64,000 nucleotides of DNA from Ignavibacteriales bacterium (GCA_026390815.1 JAPLFH010000043.1:22718-86717); one strand, 5' to 3'. Counted from the stretch's first letter, positions 37,756 through 47,663 are shown. Numbers and translations: made by a program. Notes: a model not told the origin generated them from the letters alone.

Positions 37756-38052
37756 ATGCGACAAGTTTTAATCAAACCGCTCATTACGGAAAAGATGAAT
37801 GCATTAGCTGAAGCACAAAACAAATATGGTTTTATTGTGGATTATGCGGCTAATAAAATCCAGATTGCAAATGCAGTTGAAGAAAAATTTAATGTAGTTG
37901 TTTTCGATGTAAACACTATTAGATACGATGGTAAAACTAAAACACAATTTAGAAAAAGTGGAAGATTTACTGGTAAATCTCCAAAGTTTAAGAAAGCAAT
38001 TATAACATTAGTAAAAGGTCAAAAGATAGACCTGTTTGAAGAAGTTCAGTAA
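37756..38052 (+). CDS. rplW: 50S ribosomal protein L23
   Basis: 98 aa from the ATG at 37756 (MRQVLIKPLITEKM), chosen because the upstream open frame lies inside rplD and L23 starts here in the family. The KYGFIVDYAANKIQI and YDGKTKTQFRKSGRFTGKSP segments fit. L23 sits at the tunnel exit and docks trigger factor and SRP. One base separates it from rplD. Confidence 0.97.
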   Translation: MRQVLIKPLITEKMNALAEAQNKYGFIVDYAANKIQIANAVEEKFNVVVFDVNTIRYDGKTKTQFRKSGRFTGKSPKFKKAIITLVKGQKIDLFEEVQ

Positions 38053-38082
38053 TTACGACCACACGAATTGGAGTAGTCTTTA

Positions 38083-38910
38083 ATGGCAATTAGAAAATTA
38101 AAACCGAATACACCAGGAACAAGATTTATGTCTATTCCTTCCTTCGAAGAAATTACGAAGACGGAACCGGAAAAATCTTTAACGTTGTCTTTAAGAAAAT
38201 CTGGTGGAAGAAATAATTTAGGTAGAGTAACATCACGTCACCGAGGCGGTGGTCATAAAAGAAAATTGAGAGTTATTGATTTTAAAAGAGATAAAACTGG
38301 AATTCCAGCAAAAGTATTTTCGATTGAATATGATCCAAACCGTTCATCAAGAATAGCGCTTTTGCATTATAGTGATGGCGAAAAACGATACATCCTTGCA
38401 CCTGATGGATTAAAAGTTGGCGAAACATTAGTATCGGGTAGTGGAATAGAAATTAAAGTTGGTAATGCACTAAAGTTAAAAGAAATGCCTCTTGGAAGCT
38501 TTGTTCATAACGTAGAAATTAAACCGGGTAAAGGTGGACAAATTGGTAGAAGTGCTGGTTCCTCCGTACAACTGATGGCAAAAGAAGGCAAATATGCACA
38601 ATTGAAAATGCCTTCCGGCGAAGTAAGAATTATTAGTGTTGACTGTATGGCTACATATGGATTGGTAGGAAATACTGATCACGAAAATATTAGTGTTGGA
38701 AAAGCAGGAAGAAGCAGATGGCTTGGAATCAGACCTCATGTACGTGGAGTTGCAATGAATCCTGTAGACCATCCAATGGGTGGTGGTGAAGGTAAAACTT
38801 CTGGTGGTGGTCATCCGGTTTCTCCGTGGGGTACGCCGGCAAAAGGTTATAAAACTCGTAAGAAAAAGAATTCTTCAAATAAATACATTATAAAACGTAG
38901 AAGTAAGTAG
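38083..38910 (+). CDS. rplB: 50S ribosomal protein L2
   Basis: 275 aa. The [20 protein letters not shown] segment and the C-terminal catalytic-region loop [17 protein letters not shown] (with the conserved His near the peptidyl-transferase centre) are intact. L2 is needed for subunit association and peptide-bond formation. It is followed 10 bases later by rpsS. Confidence 0.98.
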   Translation: MAIRKLKPNTPGTRFMSIPSFEEITKTEPEKSLTLSLRKSGGRNNLGRVTSRHRGGGHKRKLRVIDFKRDKTGIPAKVFSIEYDPNRSSRIALLHYSDGEKRYILAPDGLKVGETLVSGSGIEIKVGNALKLKEMPLGSFVHNVEIKPGKGGQIGRSAGSSVQLMAKEGKYAQLKMPSGEVRIISVDCMATYGLVGNTDHENISVGKAGRSRWLGIRPHVRGVAMNPVDHPMGGGEGKTSGGGHPVSPWGTPAKGYKTRKKKNSSNKYIIKRRSK

Positions 38911-38920
38911 AGAGTAGTAA

Positions 38921-39208
38921 ATGCCAAGATCTGTAAAAAAGGGACCATACATTGACGTTAAATTGCAATTAAAAATTCGTCAAATGAACCAAGCGAACCA
39001 GAAGAAAATTATTAAAACCTGGTCTCGTTCAAGTACCATTTCTCCAGAATTTGTTGGACATACTGTTGCAGTACACAACGGTAATAAAATGATTCCGGTT
39101 TATGTTTCAGAAAATATGGTTGGCCACAAATTAGGTGAATTTTCACCAACAAGAATTTTTAGAGGTCATCCCGGAACAAAAGCAGAAAAAGCATCTAAGG
39201 TAAAATAA
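38921..39208 (+). CDS. rpsS: 30S ribosomal protein S19
   Basis: 95 aa. [37 protein letters not shown] and [11 protein letters not shown] are family signatures. S19 pairs with S13 in the 30S head near the A site. No truncation is seen. Confidence 0.98.
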   Translation: MPRSVKKGPYIDVKLQLKIRQMNQANQKKIIKTWSRSSTISPEFVGHTVAVHNGNKMIPVYVSENMVGHKLGEFSPTRIFRGHPGTKAEKASKVK

Positions 39209-39230
39209 AGTAATCCGAGGTTAGGAAATT

Positions 39231-39578
39231 ATGCAAGCAAAAGCAACACATAGATACATTGGAACATCACCAAGAAAGATGAGGCTGGTAATTGATTTGA
39301 TCCGTGGTAAAGCTGCAGATCAAGCTATGGAAATTCTTCATTTCCAACCAAAACATGCTTCTAAAGATGCAATAAAAGTTTTAAGATCAGCTATTTCTAA
39401 TATGCTAAATAATGATGCGGCTGCAAGTAAAGTTGAACCTTCAGAATTGGTTGTTAAAGAAGTATTTGTTAATTGCGGACCAGCAATGAAAAGAATTTTA
39501 CCTGCTCCTATGGGCAGAGCTTATAGAGTTAAAAAAAGATCTAATCATTTAACAATAGTTGTTGCAACTAAAGAGTAA
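39231..39578 (+). CDS. rplV: 50S ribosomal protein L22
   Basis: 115 aa. The RYIGTSPRKMRLVIDLIRGK N-terminus and the tunnel hairpin (AMKRILPAPMGRAYRVKKRSNH) are wild-type-like. L22 and L4 form the tunnel constriction, the macrolide neighbourhood. It is followed by the TTG-started rpsC. Confidence 0.97.
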   Translation: MQAKATHRYIGTSPRKMRLVIDLIRGKAADQAMEILHFQPKHASKDAIKVLRSAISNMLNNDAAASKVEPSELVVKEVFVNCGPAMKRILPAPMGRAYRVKKRSNHLTIVVATKE

Positions 39579-39594
39579 AACTTAGGAGGAATTT

Positions 39595-40236
39595 TTGGGA
39601 CAGAAGTGTAATCCGACTGGATTAAGATTAGGGATCATTAAAGGATGGGATTCTAACTGGTACGAAAGTAAAAGTTACGCCAGCAAATTAGTTGAGGATA
39701 AACAACTTCGGCAATACGTTAGACAAAGATTAAAGAAAGCCGGCATCTCAAAAATATTTATTGATAGAACTTCTAAAAATGTTATTCTTACAATCAACAC
39801 ATCTAGACCTGGTGTAGTAATTGGTAAAAGTGGAAAAGAAATAGCACAGCTGGAACAAGAATTAAAAAAAATAAGTGATAAAGAAGTTAAAGTTCAGATT
39901 ACAGAAATAAAAAGACCGGAACTTGATGCTTATTTGGTTGGTGAAAATATTGCATCACAATTGGAAGGCAGAATTTCATTCAGAAGAGCAATGAAAAGCT
40001 CTATAACTTCTGCAATGCGTATGGGTGCTGAAGGAATTAGAATTATGTGTGCTGGCAGGTTAGGCGGAGCAGAAATGGCTCGAACCGAACAGTACAAAGA
40101 AGGAAGAATTCCTTTGCATACACTTAGAGCAGATATTGATTATTCAACGGCAACAGCTCATACTATCTATGGAGCAATAGGAATAAAAGTTTGGATCTGC
40201 CGTGGTGAAATTCTTGGTAAAAGAGCAACAGAGTAA
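39595..40236 (+). CDS. rpsC: 30S ribosomal protein S3
   Basis: 213 aa from a TTG start ([13 protein letters not shown] in frame, TTG read as Met) with AGGAGG 7 bases before it, so the rare start is well supported. The KH domain ([20 protein letters not shown]) and C-domain ([28 protein letters not shown]) are complete. S3 forms part of the mRNA entry helicase. Confidence 0.97.
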   Translation: MGQKCNPTGLRLGIIKGWDSNWYESKSYASKLVEDKQLRQYVRQRLKKAGISKIFIDRTSKNVILTINTSRPGVVIGKSGKEIAQLEQELKKISDKEVKVQITEIKRPELDAYLVGENIASQLEGRISFRRAMKSSITSAMRMGAEGIRIMCAGRLGGAEMARTEQYKEGRIPLHTLRADIDYSTATAHTIYGAIGIKVWICRGEILGKRATE

Positions 40237-40255
40237 TTAGCAGGAGTTTTTTGTT

Positions 40256-40675
40256 ATGTTAATGCCTAAAAGAGTTAAATATAGAAAAGCACAACGCGGC
40301 AGAATGTGTGGAAAGGCTTACCGCGGAAGTACAATTTCATTTGGTGATTTTGGTTTGAAAGCTATGGAACCAGCGTGGATTACCAGCAGGCAAATTGAAG
40401 CATGCCGTGTTGCAATATCCCGCAAGATGAAAAGAGATGGACGAGTTTGGATTAGAATTTTTCCGGATAAACCAGTTACAAAGAAACCTTTGGAAACTAG
40501 AATGGGAAAAGGAAAAGGAGCTCCGGAATTTTGGGTGGCAGTAGTTAAACCTGGTAGAATTATGTTCGAAGTTGGTGGAATTCCGAAGGAACTTGCACAG
40601 GAAGCTATGACGGTTGCTTCCCATAAATTACCTATTAAAACAAAATTTGTTGTTAGACCTGATTACGAACAATAG
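40256..40675 (+). CDS. rplP: 50S ribosomal protein L16
   Basis: 139 aa. [17 protein letters not shown] is the usual start, and AGGAG 9 bases before the first ATG favours it over the ATG two codons in. [15 protein letters not shown] and [22 protein letters not shown] blocks are present. L16 positions A-site tRNA on the 50S. Confidence 0.98.
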   Translation: MLMPKRVKYRKAQRGRMCGKAYRGSTISFGDFGLKAMEPAWITSRQIEACRVAISRKMKRDGRVWIRIFPDKPVTKKPLETRMGKGKGAPEFWVAVVKPGRIMFEVGGIPKELAQEAMTVASHKLPIKTKFVVRPDYEQ

Positions 40676-40685
40676 GCAAGGTGAT

Positions 40686-40901
40686 ATGAAGATTCATGAA
40701 ATTAGAGAAATGAAAACTAGCGAGATTATTCAGAAGATTACTGAAGATGAAAAAAATCTGTTAGATTTGAAATTTTCACACGCGTTAAAACAATTAACTA
40801 ATACAGCTAAATTAAAATTAATACGTCGTGATGTTGCCAAAATGAAAACCATTTTAGCACAAAGAGAAATTGAAGAAAAAAATAAAGCCAAGAAAGAATA
40901 A
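40686..40901 (+). CDS. rpmC: 50S ribosomal protein L29
   Basis: 71 aa from the ATG at 40686 with AAGGTG upstream; the longer open frame overlaps rplP and is discarded. It is a two-helix protein with MKIHEIREMKTSEI and LKLIRRDVAKMKTILAQRE. L29 borders the tunnel exit next to L23. It sits in the standard rplP-rpmC-rpsQ order. Confidence 0.96.
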   Translation: MKIHEIREMKTSEIIQKITEDEKNLLDLKFSHALKQLTNTAKLKLIRRDVAKMKTILAQREIEEKNKAKKE

Positions 40902-40920
40902 TAGGAGTTATTGCTGAAAT

Positions 40921-41178
40921 ATGGAAAAACGTTCCTTAAGAAAAACAAGAATTGGTTACGTTGTAAGCAATAAAATGGAAAAAAGCATTATTGTCGCCAT
41001 CGAAAGAAAAGTTGCTCATGCTTTGTATAAAAAATATTTTAAGAAAACAACTAAACTGATGGCTCACGACGAAAAAAACGAATGTAAAATTGGCGATAAA
41101 GTAAAAATTATGGAAACACGACCGCTTAGCAAATCTAAAAAGTGGCGTTTAGTTGAAATCGTTGAACGCGCTAAGTAA
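40921..41178 (+). CDS. rpsQ: 30S ribosomal protein S17
   Basis: 85 aa. [24 protein letters not shown], then [27 protein letters not shown], is the OB-fold S17, a primary 16S binder. The start ATG follows AGGAG at somewhat long spacing. It closes the S10 operon portion before rplN. Confidence 0.97.
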   Translation: MEKRSLRKTRIGYVVSNKMEKSIIVAIERKVAHALYKKYFKKTTKLMAHDEKNECKIGDKVKIMETRPLSKSKKWRLVEIVERAK

Positions 41179-41199
41179 TCGACCCAAGGAGAATTCCAG

Positions 41200-41568
41200 A
41201 TGATACAAGAAGAAACCTCATTAGTCGTTGCAGATAATTCAGGTGCAAAAAAAGTAAAGTGCATTAGAGTTCTTGGCGGAAGCAGCAGGCGGTATGCCAG
41301 TGTTGGTGATACAATTGTTGTTAGCGTTAAAACAGCTATCCCTGGTGGCACGGTAAAAAAAGGTGAAGTATCCAGAGCAGTTATTGTAAGAACGGCAAAA
41401 GAAGTTAAAAGAAAAGATGGTTCATATATTCGTTTTGATGAAAATGCAGCTGTTCTCATCAATGCACAGAACGAACCAAGAGGAACCAGGATCTTTGGTC
41501 CGGTTGCAAGAGAACTAAGAGATAAAAAATTCATGAAAATAATTTCTTTAGCCCCAGAAGTTTTATAA
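41200..41568 (+). CDS. rplN: 50S ribosomal protein L14
   Basis: 122 aa. [27 protein letters not shown] and [26 protein letters not shown] are near-universal L14 segments. L14 makes the intersubunit bridge B8 and binds the silencing factor RsfS. AAGGAG precedes the ATG. It begins the spc-type segment. Confidence 0.98.
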   Translation: MIQEETSLVVADNSGAKKVKCIRVLGGSSRRYASVGDTIVVSVKTAIPGGTVKKGEVSRAVIVRTAKEVKRKDGSYIRFDENAAVLINAQNEPRGTRIFGPVARELRDKKFMKIISLAPEVL

Positions 41569-41584
41569 GAGCAGGATTTACTAA

Positions 41585-41911
41585 ATGAAGATTCACAAAA
41601 ACGATAATGTAATGATAATTGCCGGTAACTATAATGGAAAAACCGGAAAAGTTTTAAAAGTATTTCCAAAAGAAAATAGAGTTATAGTAGAAGGCGTAAA
41701 TCTTAGAAAGCGCCACACCAAACCAAGTCAAAAAAGTCCGCAAGGTGGGATTATTGAAAAAGAAGCTCCTATAAACGTATCCAACGTTATGGTGCTCGAT
41801 CCCAAGACTGGTAAACCATCAAGAATTGGAAAACAAATTATTATTGATGAAAAAACCGGCAAACAGAAAAGAGCAAGAATTCTAAAAACTAGCGGAGATA
41901 TGTTAGCTTAA
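41585..41911 (+). CDS. rplX: 50S ribosomal protein L24
   Basis: 108 aa. The KOW motif ([21 protein letters not shown]) and [27 protein letters not shown] define L24, an assembly initiator of the 50S. It is 16 bases after rplN and 29 before rplE. Confidence 0.97.
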   Translation: MKIHKNDNVMIIAGNYNGKTGKVLKVFPKENRVIVEGVNLRKRHTKPSQKSPQGGIIEKEAPINVSNVMVLDPKTGKPSRIGKQIIIDEKTGKQKRARILKTSGDMLA

Positions 41912-41940
41912 TAATTTTTCATAGAGGTACTATTACTAAT

Positions 41941-42612
41941 ATGGCTGAAAAGAAACAACCGAAGAAAGAAGAAGTTAAACCAAAAGAACAAACTGGTAAA
42001 AAAGCTAAAGCCGGTAAAGAAGCTGAAGCTGCTAAAGTAAAAGAAGAAAAAATTACTCCACGTTTGTTTGATAAGTATAAAAAGGAAATTGTTCCGGATT
42101 TAATGAAACGATTTTCATATAAAAGCGTAATGCAAGTGCCAGGACTAGATAAAATTGTAGTTAATATGGGTGTTGGATCTGCAGTTACGGAACCAAAAAA
42201 TCTTGAGGAAGCAGTAAGAGATTTGGAGACTGTTACAGGTCAAAAACCAAGTGTTAGGATTGCAAAAAAATCTATTTCTAACTTCAAACTTAGAGAAGGA
42301 ATGAAAATAGGTGCGATGGTAACCTTACGTAGAGATAAAATGTATGAATTCCTGGATAGACTTATTACTATTGCTTTACCACGAGTTAGAGACTTTAGAG
42401 GAATATCAGATAAATCTTTTGATGGAAGAGGAAATTATACACTTGGAATAAAAGAACAAATCATATTCCCGGAAATTAATGTAGATAAGATTACAAAAGT
42501 ATTAGGAATGGATATAACATTTGTTACAACTGCTTCAACAGATAATGAAGCGTATGAATTATTAACCGCCTTTGGCGTTCCGTTTAGAAAAAAAGAACTT
42601 AAACAAGCTTAA
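41941..42612 (+). CDS. rplE: 50S ribosomal protein L5 with Lys/Glu-rich N-terminal extension
   Basis: 223 aa, about 40 longer than typical L5 (near 180 aa). The extra N-terminal part ([14 protein letters not shown] through AAKVKEEK) is lysine/glutamate/alanine-rich and low complexity; the normal protein begins at [15 protein letters not shown], with no Met exactly there. The core has [28 protein letters not shown] and the C-terminal [16 protein letters not shown]5 binds 5S rRNA and contacts P-site tRNA. The extension is likely disordered and may contact rRNA. Confidence 0.96.
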   Translation: MAEKKQPKKEEVKPKEQTGKKAKAGKEAEAAKVKEEKITPRLFDKYKKEIVPDLMKRFSYKSVMQVPGLDKIVVNMGVGSAVTEPKNLEEAVRDLETVTGQKPSVRIAKKSISNFKLREGMKIGAMVTLRRDKMYEFLDRLITIALPRVRDFRGISDKSFDGRGNYTLGIKEQIIFPEINVDKITKVLGMDITFVTTASTDNEAYELLTAFGVPFRKKELKQA

Positions 42613-42623
42613 CAGGAAATTTT

Positions 42624-42893
42624 ATGGCAAGAACATGTTTAATTGCACGCGAAGCTAGAAGAAAAAAAATAGTAGAAAAATATGCTAAGCTTAGAAAAGA
42701 ATTGAAAGAAAAAGGCGATTATGATGCTCTTCAGGCATTGCCTAAAGATTCCAATCCAATCAGGCTTCATCGACGATGCCAGATGACAGGTAGAGCGAGA
42801 GGTAATTACAGAAAATTTGGAGTTTCTCGTTTAGTGTTCAGAGAAATGGCTTTGAAAGGCGAAATTCCAGGTGTTAAAAAAGCAAGTTGGTAA
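42624..42893 (+). CDS. rpsN: 30S ribosomal protein S14 (zinc-independent form)
   Basis: 89 aa, the long form without the CxxC...CxxC zinc knuckle; only C5 and the Cys in [12 protein letters not shown] remain. [22 protein letters not shown] and [15 protein letters not shown] are conserved. It is placed between rplE and rpsH. Confidence 0.97.
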   Translation: MARTCLIAREARRKKIVEKYAKLRKELKEKGDYDALQALPKDSNPIRLHRRCQMTGRARGNYRKFGVSRLVFREMALKGEIPGVKKASW

Positions 42894-42911
42894 AAGTTTA
42901 GGAGAATTTAG

Positions 42912-43307
42912 ATGCCAGTTACAGATCCTATTGCAGATTTATTGACAAGAATAAGAAATGCAATTAAAGCGAGAAAAAAAAATGTTGATATACCTTTATC
43001 ATCGATGAAAAAAAATGTTGCTGAGGTTTTAAAGAATAATAATTTCATCAATGATTATGGTATAGTTGAAGATAACAAACAAGGTATACTCAGAATCCAA
43101 CTGAAATATACAAATGGTGTTTCAGCTATATCCGGCTTGAAGAAAATCAGCACTCCAGGTCTTAAGGTTTATATTGGAAAAGATAATATTCCAAAGGTTT
43201 TGAATGGTTTGGGTATGGCGGTTTTATCTACTCCAAAAGGTATTATAACCGACAAACAAGCAAGAAGAGAATCAATCGGCGGTGAAGTTATCTGCCACAT
43301 TTGGTAA
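42912..43307 (+). CDS. rpsH: 30S ribosomal protein S8
   Basis: 131 aa. [20 protein letters not shown] at the start and [33 protein letters not shown] at the end in overlapping blocks identify S8, which binds 16S h21 and in E. coli represses the spc operon. AGGAG precedes the ATG. Confidence 0.98.
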   Translation: MPVTDPIADLLTRIRNAIKARKKNVDIPLSSMKKNVAEVLKNNNFINDYGIVEDNKQGILRIQLKYTNGVSAISGLKKISTPGLKVYIGKDNIPKVLNGLGMAVLSTPKGIITDKQARRESIGGEVICHIW

Positions 43308-43327
43308 AATATTGACGGAGTTTAAGA

Positions 43328-43864
43328 GTGTCACGAATAGGTAAAAAACCGGTACTTACAGAAGGTGTTACAGTTTCTAAAACTGGCAACTTAATTAAAA
43401 TAAAAGGTAAGTTAGGAGAGTTAACAAGAGAAATTCATCCAAACATGAAAATTGAAGTTAACAAAGATGAAATTGTTGTAGCACGACCGGATGATACAAA
43501 GCTGAATAAAGCACTACATGGTTTATCAAGGGCTTTAATTCAAAATATGGTTCAAGGTGTTAAAGAAGGATATTTAAAAACACTTGATATAGTCGGGGTT
43601 GGATTTAAAGCTGAACAAAAAGGTAAAAATGTATTACTAACAATTGGTTTATCACATCCAATTTATTTTGCACCACCGGATTCTATCAAGTTAGAAGTTA
43701 CTACACCAACCCAGATGAAAATTTCTGGAATAGATAAAGAATTGGTTGGATTAGTTGCAGCTAAAATCCGGTCATTAAAAAAACCTGAGCCATATAAAGG
43801 TAAAGGTATTAAGTACAGTGATGAAGTTATTGTTAAAAAAGCTGGCAAGACAGCTGGTAAATAA
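43328..43864 (+). CDS. rplF: 50S ribosomal protein L6
   Basis: 178 aa from a GTG start (SRIGKKPV follows), with GACGGAG upstream. Two L6 domains and the PEPYKGKGIKYSDEVIVKKAGK signature are present. L6 sits near the sarcin-ricin loop and helps the factor-binding site assemble. Confidence 0.97.
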   Translation: MSRIGKKPVLTEGVTVSKTGNLIKIKGKLGELTREIHPNMKIEVNKDEIVVARPDDTKLNKALHGLSRALIQNMVQGVKEGYLKTLDIVGVGFKAEQKGKNVLLTIGLSHPIYFAPPDSIKLEVTTPTQMKISGIDKELVGLVAAKIRSLKKPEPYKGKGIKYSDEVIVKKAGKTAGK

Positions 43865-43887
43865 ATTGATTTGGAGTTAATAATAAA

Positions 43888-44253
43888 ATGATTCTTAAAA
43901 ACACTAATACAAGATTACGTTCTAAAACCAGAATAAGAAAAAAAATATTCGGAACGGCAGAACGCCCTCGTATGACGGTATATCGCAGCTTGTCACAAAT
44001 TTATATTCAAATTATAGATGATGTTGCGGGGAAAACGGTTTTATCAGCTTCTTCATTATCAAAAGAAGTTATTGATGAAGTTAAAAAAGCTAAAGGTAAA
44101 ATTAGTAAAAGTAAGCTCGTTGGTTCCTTGGTTGCAAAGAAAGCTGTGGAAAGTAAAATTACTTCAGTTGTTTTTGATAGAAATGGATATAGATATCACG
44201 GTCGAGTTAAAGCATTAGCTGATGCAGCCCGTGATGCAGGATTGAAATTTTAA
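43888..44253 (+). CDS. rplR: 50S ribosomal protein L18
   Basis: 121 aa. [31 protein letters not shown] and the C-terminal [26 protein letters not shown] are conserved. L18 delivers 5S rRNA to the 50S. Unusually, a tRNA-Gln gene follows 7 bases after its stop, where rpsE would normally start. Confidence 0.97.
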   Translation: MILKNTNTRLRSKTRIRKKIFGTAERPRMTVYRSLSQIYIQIIDDVAGKTVLSASSLSKEVIDEVKKAKGKISKSKLVGSLVAKKAVESKITSVVFDRNGYRYHGRVKALADAARDAGLKF

Positions 44254-44260
44254 AGTTTGT

Positions 44261-44331
44261 TGCCGGATCGTCTAATGGCAGGACAACGCCCTTTGGAGGC
44301 GTCTGTAGAGGTTCGAGTCCTCTTCCGGCAG
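44261..44331 (+). tRNA. tRNA-Gln (anticodon UUG) inside the spc operon
   Basis: 71 bases. The acceptor TGCCGGA pairs with TCCGGCA, the anticodon stem ACGCC/GGCGT encloses CTTTGGA (TTG), the T-arm AGAGG/CCTCT encloses TTCGAGT, and the discriminator is G as in other tRNA-Gln. The U1-A72 first pair is the usual tRNA-Gln identity feature. It is co-oriented between rplR (7 bases before) and rpsE (36 bases after), so it must be excised from the ribosomal-protein mRNA or expressed by it. Confidence 0.95.
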
Positions 44332-44367
44332 CGAGAAAAATAAAGTTAAGAGTTAACGGAGAATAAA

Positions 44368-44874
44368 TTGAAGCATACAAAAGTAAGCGGTATCGATAAT
44401 CTAAAAGAAAAAATTGTTCATATTAATCGCGTTGCAAAAGTAGTTAAAGGTGGTAGAAGGTTTTCATTTAATGCTATTGTTGTAGTCGGTGATGGTAATG
44501 GACACGTGGGCGTTGGATTAGGTAAAGCAAATGAAGTTACCGATGCAATCTCCAAGGGAATTGATGATGCAAAGAAAAACGTTTACAAGGTTCCTGTTAT
44601 TAAGGGAACAATCCCACATACTATAATAGGAAAATTTGGTGCTGGACAGGTATTACTAAAACCCGCTTCTGCTGGTACTGGGTTGATAGCTGGTGGTGGT
44701 GTGCGTGCTGTTCTTGAATCTGCTGGCGTGCAGGATATTTTGACAAAATCATTAGGATCCAGCAATCCACACAACCAGGTAAAAGCAACTTTAAGTGCTT
44801 TGTTAAATCTTACAGATCCAAGATCGATGGCAAGAAAAAGAGGAATCACTTTAACAGAATTGTTTAAATCCTAA
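44368..44874 (+). CDS. rpsE: 30S ribosomal protein S5
   Basis: 168 aa from a TTG start with CGGAGAA upstream; the family N-terminus and the tRNA limit any earlier start. The double-stranded-RNA-binding segment ([25 protein letters not shown]) and [26 protein letters not shown] are intact. S5 controls decoding fidelity. It is directly downstream of the embedded tRNA-Gln. Confidence 0.96.
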   Translation: MKHTKVSGIDNLKEKIVHINRVAKVVKGGRRFSFNAIVVVGDGNGHVGVGLGKANEVTDAISKGIDDAKKNVYKVPVIKGTIPHTIIGKFGAGQVLLKPASAGTGLIAGGGVRAVLESAGVQDILTKSLGSSNPHNQVKATLSALLNLTDPRSMARKRGITLTELFKS

Positions 44875-44886
44875 TTGAGGATATTG

Positions 44887-45075
44887 ATGGCTAAGAAACT
44901 GAAAATAACACAAACAAAAAGTATAATCGACAGACCAAAACCGCAGAAGAAAATTATTGCTGCTTTAGGTTTAGGCAGACCGAATTATTCTATCGTTCAT
45001 AATGATTCTCCTCAAATAAGAGGAATGATCAATAAAGTTGTTCACTTAGTTAAATTTGAAGAAATTGAAGAGTAA
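44887..45075 (+). CDS. rpmD: 50S ribosomal protein L30
   Basis: 62 aa from the ATG at 44887, 6 bases after GAGG; an in-frame TTG at 44875 overlaps that site. LKITQTKSIIDRPKPQKKII and ALGLGRPNYSIVHNDSPQIRGM are L30 hallmarks. It lies between rpsE and rplO as usual. Confidence 0.96.
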   Translation: MAKKLKITQTKSIIDRPKPQKKIIAALGLGRPNYSIVHNDSPQIRGMINKVVHLVKFEEIEE

Positions 45076-45093
45076 AGATTTAGGGAATTATAC

Positions 45094-45558
45094 ATGGATA
45101 TTTTAAGTAATCTATCATACGCAAAAGGTTCTAGGAAAAAAATCAAAAGAGTTGGTCGCGGGCAAGGCAGCGGACACGGTGGAACTTCTACACGTGGTTC
45201 TAATGGTCAGCTTTCTCGTTCCGGTGCAAACCACAGAAGCTGGTTTGAAGGCGGTCAAATGCCTTTACAAAGAAGAATTCCTAAACGCGGATTCACTAGT
45301 CCTTTTAAAGTTGTATTTCAAACAGTAAATTTAGACAGACTTCAGAAATTAGTTGACGATAAAAAGATTGTTGACGGAGTTGTTAATCCAGTTGTTCTTT
45401 TTAAAACTGGTGCAATTCGTAAAGCTGCTGCTCCTTTTAAAATTTTAGGAGAAGGTGAGCTAAAATCGAAATTAAATATAGAAGCTTATGCCTTCAGCGA
45501 AACGGCTAAACAAAAAATTGAAGCTGCTGGCGGAACAATTAAAACAATTGAAGTTTAA
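45094..45558 (+). CDS. rplO: 50S ribosomal protein L15
   Basis: 154 aa. The Gly-rich rRNA-threading N-terminus (KIKRVGRGQGSGHGGTSTRG) and FEGGQMPLQRRIPKRGF are diagnostic. Its stop codon overlaps the secY start by one base (TAATG), indicating translational coupling. Confidence 0.97.
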   Translation: MDILSNLSYAKGSRKKIKRVGRGQGSGHGGTSTRGSNGQLSRSGANHRSWFEGGQMPLQRRIPKRGFTSPFKVVFQTVNLDRLQKLVDDKKIVDGVVNPVVLFKTGAIRKAAAPFKILGEGELKSKLNIEAYAFSETAKQKIEAAGGTIKTIEV

Positions 45559-46892
45559 TGGCTACCATACAAGAAACTTTTAGAAACATATTCAAAATTC
45601 ACGAGTTACGTCAAAGAATTATTTATACTTTGGCTATACTTGTTTTAGTTAGGCTTGGTGCGCACATTACCTTACCTGGTATTGATGCCAAGGTTTTGGC
45701 AAGTGCAATGGCTAACAGTACTTCAGATAATCTTTTTGGATTATATGATTTATTTGTAGGTGGAGCATTTAAAAATGCTGCCATTTTTGCACTGGGAATT
45801 ATGCCTTACATAAGCTCATCTATTATCATTCAGCTTATGGGAGCAGTTGTTCCATACTTCCAAAAACTTCAACAGGAAGGTGAAGAAGGCAGAAAAAAAA
45901 TCAATCAGTTAACCCGTTATGGAACAGTTCCAATTTCTGCAATGCAGGCTTGGGGTGTTACAATTCACTTGATGAATATGAGTCCTAATGGTCAATCGAT
46001 TGTACCAGCCTCAGTTGCTGGTTATGGATTTATTTTATCTACAATTGTTATCCTTGTCTCCGGTACTGTTTTTATGATGTGGCTTGGAGAACAGATTACT
46101 GATAAAGGAATTGGTAATGGTATTTCAATGATAATTTTCATTGGAATTATTGATAGATTCCCTTATGCAATACTTGATGAGTACAGGCTGATTGTTTCCG
46201 GACAAAGAAATATTATTATAGAAATTATAATTCTTACTTTTATGATTTTAGTAATTGCAGGTGTAATTTTAGTTACCCAGGGTACCAGAAGAATTCCTGT
46301 TCAATATGCAAAACGAGTTGTAGGAAGAAAAGTTTATGGTGGAGTAACGCAGTATATTCCACTTAGAGTTAATACTGCCGGAGTTATGCCAATTATCTTT
46401 GCACAATCAATTATGTTTGTTCCTAATACTGTTTTATCTTTCTTTCCTAACAGTGAGTTTATGCAAAGTTTAGCAACATATTTTGAATTCCGCTCTGTTA
46501 CATATTCAGTTATTTATGCAATAATGATAATCTTCTTTACTTATTTTTATACTGCTATTGCCTTTAATCCAAAAGATGTTGCAGACAATATGAAGAAGCA
46601 GGGAGGATTTATTCCTGGAATTCGTCCAGGAAAACAAACCTCTGAATTTATAGATAATATTTTAACAAAAATCACTTTACCGGGTTCTTTTTTCCTTGCG
46701 ATCGTAGCTATACTTCCCGCATTTGTGTCAGGATTCGGAGTTTCCGGTCAGTTCGCATCTTTCTTTGGCGGTACAAGTTTGTTGATTGTTGTTGGTGTTG
46801 CTTTAGATACATTACAACAGATAGAATCGCACCTGTTGATGCGGCATTATGATGGATTTATGAAATCCGGAAAGATTAGAGGAAGAAGGTAA
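45558..46892 (+). CDS. secY: Preprotein translocase subunit SecY
   Basis: 444 aa with ten membrane helices. RLGAHITLPGID in TM1, the LGIMPYISSSIIIQLM helix, GTRRIPVQYAKR in the cytoplasmic loop and the C-terminal TSLLIVVGVALDTLQQIESHLLMRHYDGF are conserved. It is the central pore of the Sec translocon, working with the SecE encoded upstream. It is coupled to rplO by the TAATG overlap; map follows directly with no adk between. Confidence 0.98.
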   Translation: MATIQETFRNIFKIHELRQRIIYTLAILVLVRLGAHITLPGIDAKVLASAMANSTSDNLFGLYDLFVGGAFKNAAIFALGIMPYISSSIIIQLMGAVVPYFQKLQQEGEEGRKKINQLTRYGTVPISAMQAWGVTIHLMNMSPNGQSIVPASVAGYGFILSTIVILVSGTVFMMWLGEQITDKGIGNGISMIIFIGIIDRFPYAILDEYRLIVSGQRNIIIEIIILTFMILVIAGVILVTQGTRRIPVQYAKRVVGRKVYGGVTQYIPLRVNTAGVMPIIFAQSIMFVPNTVLSFFPNSEFMQSLATYFEFRSVTYSVIYAIMIIFFTYFYTAIAFNPKDVADNMKKQGGFIPGIRPGKQTSEFIDNILTKITLPGSFFLAIVAILPAFVSGFGVSGQFASFFGGTSLLIVVGVALDTLQQIESHLLMRHYDGFMKSGKIRGRR

Positions 46893-46901
46893 TCTTTAAT
46901 T

Positions 46902-47663
46902 GTGATCATTATAAAGACTAAGAAAGAAATTGATTATATAAGAGAAAGTTGTAAGATTGTTGCCGAAACATTATTGTTAATTAAAAAAAATGTTAAACCG
47001 GGTGTTTCGACTTTTGAGTTAGATAAAATTGCTGATGATTATATACAGAGTAACAATGCTAAATCAGCATTTAAAGGTTACTCACAAGGTGGTTCTTTGA
47101 AATTTCCAGGTTGTATCTGTACTTCAGTTGATGAAGAAGTAGTTCATGGAATTCCAGGTAGCAGGATCTTGAAAGAAGGTGAAATCATTTCTCTTGATTG
47201 CGGTGTTGTAAAAGATAATTATTTTGGTGATGCCGCTTTATCCGTTGCTGTTGGAGAAATTTCTGAAGATAAAAAGAAATTGATGAATGTTACTGAAGAA
47301 TCTCTTTACAAAGGAATTGAACAAGCTCTGGTAAATAACCGGGTACACGATATTTCCTTTGCTGTGCAGCAATATGTAGAATCAAATGGATTTTCTGTTG
47401 TAAGAGATTTATGCGGTCATGGTGTAGGAAAAAGATTACATGAAGAACCTTCAATTCCAAATTTTGGAAAAAAGGGTACAGGTCCAAAACTGAAAAAAGG
47501 AATGACATTGGCAATAGAACCGATGGTTAATTTTGGCAGTTACGAAATTAAAGTTGATTACGATGGCTGGACAATTTTAGCAGCAGATGGTTTTCCATCA
47601 GCTCATTTTGAGCATACCGTTTTTATAAATGACGGTAAACCAGAAATATTAACAATTGCTTAA
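46902..47663 (+). CDS. map: Methionine aminopeptidase, type I
   Basis: 253 aa from a GTG start. The pita-bread metalloprotease ligands are visible: HGIPG, the two Asp in ISLDCGVVKDNYFGDAA, the His in DLCGHGVGKRLHEEPSIPN, and two Glu in LAIEPMVNFG and FEHTVFI. It removes the initiator Met from nascent proteins. It lies between secY and infA, as in Bacteroidota. Confidence 0.97.
   Translation: MIIIKTKKEIDYIRESCKIVAETLLLIKKNVKPGVSTFELDKIADDYIQSNNAKSAFKGYSQGGSLKFPGCICTSVDEEVVHGIPGSRILKEGEIISLDCGVVKDNYFGDAALSVAVGEISEDKKKLMNVTEESLYKGIEQALVNNRVHDISFAVQQYVESNGFSVVRDLCGHGVGKRLHEEPSIPNFGKKGTGPKLKKGMTLAIEPMVNFGSYEIKVDYDGWTILAADGFPSAHFEHTVFINDGKPEILTIA

Noticed and set aside
41064..41669. Minus-strand ORF of 201 codons across rpsQ, rplN and rplX
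   Set aside because: It lies wholly opposite conserved ribosomal genes and has no family features.
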